Source: Humitalea sp038249305 (lineage in GTDB: Bacteria; Pseudomonadota; Alphaproteobacteria; Acetobacterales; Acetobacteraceae). Taken from it: 9,433 nucleotides of DNA. This document shows, one piece after another, positions 5,885-9,433 of this stretch (position 1 is its first letter; the number at the start of each line of letters is the position of its first letter). The translations under genes and the position numbers were made by a program. The notes under the pieces were generated by a model that was not told the DNA's origin, did not search any database, and saw only the letters and a list, made by a program, of their open reading frames with translations. Location: assembly GCA_038249305.1 (NCBI GenBank), contig JBBRWI010000158.1, positions 1 through 9,433 of the forward strand. The letters are read 5' to 3'.

Positions 5885-7156
5885 TCACGCCTTTTCCATC
5901 GGCTTGGCCATGGCCCCGGCCGGAAGTGGTCCGCCGCCGAACAACACGGGGCGGCTGATGCTCTCCGGGAGCGGCAATGGACGTTCCAGCCGAGCCAACA
6001 GCGGCAGGATCACCAGGAAGTACATGAAGTAGTAGGCGGTCGCGACCCGGCTGATGGTGACAAACGGCTCCTCGGCCGGCTTGCCGCCGACATAGCCGAG
6101 CACCAGGAAGGACACGCACCAGACGGCGAAGAACGGCCGGGCCAGCGGGCGGAACCGCATCGACCGGACGGGCGAGCCATCGAGCCAGGGCAGCACGAAG
6201 AGCACAGCGATCGAGCCGAACATCAGCAACACGCCGCCCAACTTGTCCGGCACCGCGCGCAGCACCGCGTAGAACGGCAGGAAGTACCATTCCGGCACGA
6301 TATGCGCCGGCGTCACCATGGGGTTCGCCGGGATGTAGTTGTCCGGGTGGCCCAGGAAATTTGGCGCGAAGAAGACCAGTAAGCCGAAAACGATGAAGTA
6401 GAGCACCAGCCCGAAGCTGTCCTTGATCGTGTAGTAGGGGTGGAACGGGATGGTGTCCTGCGGCCCCTTTGGCTCCACGCCCAACGGGTTGTTGCTGCCG
6501 GTGATGTGCAGGGCGGCGATGTGCAGGAACACGACGCCGACCGTGACGAACGGCATCAGGTAATGCAGCGAGAAGAAGCGGCTGAGCGTAGGGTTGTCCA
6601 CGCTGAACCCGCCCCAGAGCCAGGTCACAATGCTCTCACCAACCAGCGGGAAAGCCGAGAACAGATTGGTGATGACCGTCGCACCCCAGAAGGACATCTG
6701 CCCCCAAGGAAGGACATAGCCCATGAAGGCGGTCGCCATCAGCAGCAGGAAGATCACTACGCCGAGGATCCATAGCAATTCTCGCGGCGCCTTGTAGGAC
6801 CCGTAGTACATGCTGCGGAAGATATGAATGTACACTACTATGAAGAACATCGACGCGCCATTCATGTGGACATAGCGCAGCAGCCAACCGTAGTTCACGT
6901 CGCGCATGATCCGTTCGACGCTGTCGAAGGCCATGGTGGTGGTGGCCGTGTAGTTCATTGAGAGGAACACGCCGGTGCCGATCATGATGACCAGGGTCAC
7001 CATGGCGAGCGCGCCGAAGTTCCAAAAATAGTTGAAATTTTTCGGAGTCGGGAAGCTCCCATACTCCTTCTCGAGCATCGTGAAGATCGGCAGGCGCTGG
7101 TCTACCCAACGGAGTACCGGATTCTTGATCTGAGAGTCGTGCAGCCCAATCGACAT
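5885..7156 (-). CDS. petB: Cytochrome b subunit of the cytochrome bc1 complex
   Basis: This is the integral membrane core of quinol:cytochrome c oxidoreductase. It carries hemes bL and bH and the Qo and Qi quinone sites. The product is 423 residues, the usual size for a full-length alphaproteobacterial protein with eight membrane helices. The four heme ligands are His97 (RYVHMNGAS), His111 (YIHIFRS), His198 (SLHYLMPF) and His212 (FLHIAALH), the same positions as in Rhodobacter capsulatus by my recollection. The Qo-site PEWY is at 288-291, and the sequence continues through helices to a short C-terminal extension ending MAKPMEKA. The ATG at 7156 follows a GGAGA 7 nt upstream. The long open frame beyond it (to 7459) is a shadow of petA. 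It sits 13 nt after petA and 2 nt before petC in one operon. Confidence 0.98.
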   Translation of the reverse strand: MSIGLHDSQIKNPVLRWVDQRLPIFTMLEKEYGSFPTPKNFNYFWNFGALAMVTLVIMIGTGVFLSMNYTATTTMAFDSVERIMRDVNYGWLLRYVHMNGASMFFIVVYIHIFRSMYYGSYKAPRELLWILGVVIFLLLMATAFMGYVLPWGQMSFWGATVITNLFSAFPLVGESIVTWLWGGFSVDNPTLSRFFSLHYLMPFVTVGVVFLHIAALHITGSNNPLGVEPKGPQDTIPFHPYYTIKDSFGLVLYFIVFGLLVFFAPNFLGHPDNYIPANPMVTPAHIVPEWYFLPFYAVLRAVPDKLGGVLLMFGSIAVLFVLPWLDGSPVRSMRFRPLARPFFAVWCVSFLVLGYVGGKPAEEPFVTISRVATAYYFMYFLVILPLLARLERPLPLPESISRPVLFGGGPLPAGAMAKPMEKA

Positions 7157-7169
7157 GATTTGTCTCCGT

Positions 7170-7736
7170 TCAGCCGACGCGGATTTTGGTATCGGACGTG
7201 AAAGCGTAAGTGGGAACCACCAAATTGGTTGGCGCAGGACCCTTACGGATGCGTCCCGAGGTATCGTAGTGGCTGCCGTGGCACGGGCAGAACCAGCCGC
7301 CGAATTCACCCCGCGCGTCGGTCGATTTCTGGCCAAGCGGCACGCAACCCAGGTGCGTGCAGACGCCGACCACGACCAGCCAGTCCGACTTCTGCGTCCG
7401 CGCCTGGTCGGCGATCGGGTCCTTGAGGTCACTGAGCAGGGTAGCCCGGGCAGCGGCAATTTCCGTGGCCGAGCGGTGCCGCACGAAGACCGGCTTGCCG
7501 CGCCACATGACCGTAACGGCCTGCCCGACGGCGATCGGCGCCAGGTCGATATCGGTCGAAGCCAGCGCCAGCACGTCTCGCGACGGGTTCATGCTGGCGA
7601 TGAACGGCCAGACCACCGCGCCGACACCGATCGCGACGCAGGCCGTGGTCACCAGGCCAAGGAAATCCCGCCGCGTTTCCGGTGCGCCCGCGCTTGGGGG
7701 GCTGCTGGTCGGTGGCGATGACATCGTATCGGCCAT
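7170..7736 (-). CDS. petA: Rieske iron-sulfur subunit of the cytochrome bc1 complex
   Basis: The Rieske protein accepts the first electron from quinol at the Qo site and shuttles it to cytochrome c1. The product is 188 residues. A twin-arginine signal, TRRDFLG (21-27), is followed by a membrane helix at about 27-46 that stays uncleaved as the anchor, as in bc1 Rieske proteins. The 2Fe-2S cluster is bound by Cys126 and His128 (CTHLGC) and by Cys150 and His153 (CPCHGSHYD). Cys131 and Cys152 should form the stabilising disulfide. The GPAP loop (166-169) is present. The start at 7736 is preceded by GGAAAAGG, the same motif that precedes petC. The frame stays open to 7916, but the extra N-terminus looks non-native. 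It is the first gene of petABC, and its upstream region carries a candidate promoter with an inverted repeat. Confidence 0.97.
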   Translation of the reverse strand: MADTMSSPPTSSPPSAGAPETRRDFLGLVTTACVAIGVGAVVWPFIASMNPSRDVLALASTDIDLAPIAVGQAVTVMWRGKPVFVRHRSATEIAAARATLLSDLKDPIADQARTQKSDWLVVVGVCTHLGCVPLGQKSTDARGEFGGWFCPCHGSHYDTSGRIRKGPAPTNLVVPTYAFTSDTKIRVG

Positions 7737-7877
7737 GGGCCTTTTCCATTCCTGTTGGCGATAGGGGGCCGGTCGTGACCACCACCGCAAGATCGACCGC
7801 GCCGCCGCATCAGGGACGCAATGGCCCTGGATAGCGACGCGCACCTGGTGGAGCGCGCAACACCACCGGGCGCGCCG

Positions 7878-7906
7878 CATATATGGATGGCCCGCCGTTC
7901 CGTCCA
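7878..7906 (-). promoter_or_regulatory. Candidate sigma-70 type promoter of petABC
   Basis: On the minus strand TGGACG (7901-7906, four of six matches to TTGACA) is separated by exactly 17 bp from TATATG (7878-7883, four of six matches to TATAAT). Transcription would begin near 7871, leaving a leader of about 135 nt before petA. The central CATATATG is one of very few AT-rich stretches in this GC-rich gap, which adds some weight. Each box is only a moderate match, so this is a prediction. Confidence 0.4.
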
Positions 7907-7911
7907 TCCAT
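7883..7911. repeat. 8-bp inverted repeat overlapping the candidate petABC promoter (possible operator)
   Basis: ATGGATGG (7883-7890) and CCATCCAT (7904-7911) are perfect inverted copies separated by 13 bp. Their centres are 21 bp apart, about two helical turns, so both arms would face the same side of the DNA. The arms overlap the predicted -35 box and the edge of the -10 box of the petABC promoter, the position expected for a repressor site. The repeat could instead form a hairpin with a 13-nt loop in any hemF leader that begins upstream. The regulator is unknown. Confidence 0.4.
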
Positions 7912-7998
7912 CGCACCGCACCATGACAGGTTATACATCAACGCGCGGTGAATCGCGGCGGCTTGCGGGCGCGGATCGGTCGGGGCAGGGTCCGCCGC

Positions 7999-8889
7999 AT
8001 GACCGAGAACCGCGCTCCCACCGACCACCCACTCGCCCCCGCCGCGCGCGCCTGGTTCGAATCCCTTCGCGACCGGATTTGCGCGGCATTCGAGGCCTGC
8101 GAGGAAGCACTCGCCAGCGGCCCGCATGCCACCATGCCGCCCGGCCGCTTCGAGCGCACCGCCTGGGACCGCCCCGAGGGCGGCGGCGGCGTCATGAGCG
8201 TGATGCGCGGACGGGTTTTCGAGAAAGTGGGGGTCAATGTTTCCACCGTGCATGGCGAATTCAGCCCCGCCTTTCGTGCCCAGATTCCAGGGGCGTCGGA
8301 GGACCCGCGCTTCATGGCGACAGGGGTGTCGCTGGTGGCGCATATGCGATCGCCCCGGGCGGCGGCGGCGCATTTCAACACCCGCTTCATCGTGACCGAT
8401 CGCGGCTGGTTCGGCGGCGGCGGCGACATCACGCCAATGGACATGGCCGCCCCCGAGATGCTTGCGGATGCTGCCCAGTTCCACGCCGCGTTCCAGACCG
8501 CCTGCGACCGCCACGACCCCGCCTACTACCCAAAATTCAAAAAATGGTGCGACGAATACTTCTTCCTGCCGCACCGCAACGAGCCACGTGGCCTGGGCGG
8601 CATTTTTTACGACTGGGTTGGACGGGACGATCCGCCGGCGCGGCTGGACGAACATTTCGCTTTTACGCGCGATGTGGGTGAGGCCTTCCTGGAGGTATTT
8701 CCGCGCCTGGTCCAGAGCCGCATGCACGAAGCCTGGAGCGCCACCGAGCGTGAATACCAACTGGTTCGCCGCGGCCGCTACGCCGAGTTCAACATGATCC
8801 ACGACCGTGGCACGATCTTCGGGCTCAAGACCGGCGGCAATACCGAGGCGATCCTGATGTCGCTGCCGCCCGAGGTGAAGTGGCCCTGA
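7999..8889 (+). CDS. hemF: Oxygen-dependent coproporphyrinogen III oxidase
   Basis: HemF uses molecular oxygen to convert coproporphyrinogen III to protoporphyrinogen IX by two oxidative decarboxylations in late heme synthesis. The product is 296 residues, as in other bacterial HemF proteins. Conserved blocks are WDRPEGGGGVMSVMRGRVFEKVGVN (56-80), HFNTRF (125-130), WFGGGGDITP (137-146), FFLPHRNEPRGLGGIFYD (188-205) and the signature YAEFNMIHDRGTIFGLKTGGNTEAILMSLPP (261-291). It ends PPEVKWP, the short C-terminus I associate with alphaproteobacterial HemF, so it is not truncated. The ATG at 7999 is chosen because AGGG lies about 9 nt upstream and the family begins soon after; an in-frame start at 7948 adds only an Arg/Gly-rich stretch. 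It is divergent from petABC, so heme supply and a major heme-using complex share one regulatory gap. An oxygen-requiring enzyme implies aerobic or microaerobic growth. Confidence 0.96.
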   Translation: MTENRAPTDHPLAPAARAWFESLRDRICAAFEACEEALASGPHATMPPGRFERTAWDRPEGGGGVMSVMRGRVFEKVGVNVSTVHGEFSPAFRAQIPGASEDPRFMATGVSLVAHMRSPRAAAAHFNTRFIVTDRGWFGGGGDITPMDMAAPEMLADAAQFHAAFQTACDRHDPAYYPKFKKWCDEYFFLPHRNEPRGLGGIFYDWVGRDDPPARLDEHFAFTRDVGEAFLEVFPRLVQSRMHEAWSATEREYQLVRRGRYAEFNMIHDRGTIFGLKTGGNTEAILMSLPPEVKWP

Positions 8890-8925
8890 CCGCATCCAAG
8901 GCGCGCCGCCGCGCGTAATGAATGC

Positions 8926-9297
8926 ATGGATCGATCTCTTTGCACCGCCATACTCATCGCCGGGCTCGTGCCGGTTTCCGCCGGGCTGGCCGGGGCGCTG
9001 ACCGGATTCAGGTTTCTGGACCAGGCGCTGGCACCGGCCGCTGAGAGCCATGCGCGCTACCTGTCGGGGCTGCTGCTGGGCATCGGACTGGGGGTCTGGT
9101 GGTGTGCGGCGGACCTGGACAGGCGCAGGACGGTTTTTGCCGTGCTTTGCGCGGTGGTGGTGGTCGGCGGGGTGGCGCGGCTGGCCGGGCTGGCGCAAGG
9201 CCTTCCGCCGCTGCCGCATCTCCTGGCCTTGGTGATGGAACTGGGTGTAACGCCGGCGCTTTGGGCCTGGTCGCAGCGGCGGCGAGGGCCGACCTGA
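8926..9297 (+). CDS. DUF4345 family small membrane protein
   Basis: The 123-residue product has four predicted membrane helices, at about 8-28, 46-61, 69-90 and 97-116. Residues SHARYLSGLLLGIGL (41-55), a charged RRR at 66-68, VVVVGGVARLAGL (77-89) and the ELGVTP segment (105-110) follow the pattern I know for DUF4345, a family of inner-membrane proteins of unknown function. The early GALTGFRFLDQALAP also fits. The start ATG at 8926 has only a weak ribosome binding site, so translation may depend partly on coupling to hemF, which ends 36 nt upstream on the same strand. No enzymatic motif is visible, and I infer no link to heme metabolism beyond position. Confidence 0.85.
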   Translation: MDRSLCTAILIAGLVPVSAGLAGALTGFRFLDQALAPAAESHARYLSGLLLGIGLGVWWCAADLDRRRTVFAVLCAVVVVGGVARLAGLAQGLPPLPHLLALVMELGVTPALWAWSQRRRGPT

Positions 9298-9411
9298 CGC
9301 TTGTCGCGACAGCCGCGGCTATTTCATCGACAAAATTGGCCGCGATAAGCCGATGCCGATAACCCGCCGGCCAGTCATGCGCCCGCCATCGCCCGGCCCC
9401 CGACGTCTGTT

Positions 9412-9433
9412 GCCTGGGCGGCGCCGCCCAGGC
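9412..9433. repeat. Perfect 22-bp palindrome at the right edge (possible terminator stem)
   Basis: GCCTGGGCGGC is followed directly by its reverse complement GCCGCCCAGGC. As RNA it could fold into an 8-9 bp GC-rich stem with a 4-6 nt loop. Read on the minus strand it is followed by AACAGACG, which has no T-tract. What follows on the plus strand is outside the window. It could terminate the hemF-DUF4345 transcript, whose last stop codon is about 115 nt upstream, or a convergent gene to the right. The 9298-9411 stretch contains nothing else I can support. Confidence 0.45.

Noticed and set aside
5076..6032. Long plus-strand open frame (318 codons) opposite petC
   Set aside because: It is antisense to a complete cytochrome c1 gene with signal peptide, CSTCH and anchor. 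Its Gly/His/Arg-rich translation is typical of a GC-rich shadow frame.
7157..7459. N-terminal extension of cytochrome b
   Set aside because: The extension overlaps petA in another frame and reads as Arg/Ser-rich noise. The ATG at 7156 gives the standard N-terminus and heme-ligand numbering.
7932..7937. TATACA as a -10 box for hemF
   Set aside because: No acceptable -35 hexamer occurs 16-18 bp upstream, so no hemF promoter was called.
7928..7941. Possible FNR-type box (TTGAT-N4-ATCAA) before hemF
   Set aside because: Only the ATCAA half (7937-7941) is present. The other half reads AGGTT and matches poorly.
7810..9219. 469-codon minus-strand open frame opposite hemF
   Set aside because: Antisense to hemF and the DUF4345 gene. 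Its composition is rich in Arg, Gly and His with no domain, while the plus-strand HemF signatures are unmistakable.
1..9433. CRISPR arrays, tRNA/rRNA genes, insertion sequences
   Set aside because: No regularly spaced direct repeats, no cloverleaf or rRNA-like sequence, and no transposase or terminal inverted repeats were seen on reading both strands.

Overview
The window is GC-rich DNA from an alphaproteobacterium. Rhodospirillales, perhaps Acetobacteraceae, is my best guess. The evidence is a three-subunit cytochrome bc1 operon with Rhodobacter-like heme-ligand positions in cytochrome b, a HemF that ends in '...LPPEVKWP', a DUF4169-type small protein and a DUF4345-type membrane protein. The lineage is inferred from protein flavour and was not tested by a search. 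The window splits into an accessory-looking left fifth (1-2000) and a conserved housekeeping right part (2080-9300).

Left part. Two minus-strand genes (665 to 281, then 270 running off the left edge) have similar glycine-rich N-termini built around 'GDIVGG'. The first can only be read whole with a one-base frame correction near 530-545. Divergent to them is an alanine-rich 146-residue orphan (929-1369). Next comes an orphan gene (1435-1992) whose first two thirds are strikingly AT-rich (about 43% GC by hand count for 1441-1800) and whose last third returns to about 62% GC. I recognise no function for any of these. They lie where rplY/pth often sit upstream of ychF in Alphaproteobacteria, so this may be an insertion pocket.

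Right part. ychF (2082-3176) is a translation-associated P-loop ATPase. It converges on a DUF4169 small-protein gene, and the two share a CTAG at their stop codons. A dienelactone-hydrolase family gene (3396-4058) is divergent from the DUF4169 gene. It converges on a minus-strand unit transcribed right to left: petA (Rieske, 7736-7170), petB (cytochrome b, 7156-5885), petC (cytochrome c1, 5882-5115), then mtnP (methylthioadenosine phosphorylase, 5040-4156). A strong GC-rich hairpin followed by T-rich sequence separates petC from mtnP. Divergent from petA is hemF (oxygen-dependent coproporphyrinogen III oxidase), followed by a DUF4345 membrane-protein gene. The window ends on a perfect 22-bp palindrome.

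How they work together. petABC makes the quinol:cytochrome c oxidoreductase, which carries three hemes and one 2Fe-2S cluster. hemF, facing it across a 262-bp intergenic region, supplies a late step of heme synthesis. That region holds a promoter-like element for petABC whose -35 and -10 are bracketed by an 8-bp inverted repeat, a candidate operator. No tRNA, rRNA, CRISPR array or recognisable insertion sequence was seen. The possible novelty lies in the 1-2000 pocket. Its genes are described as unknowns, not assigned to a system.
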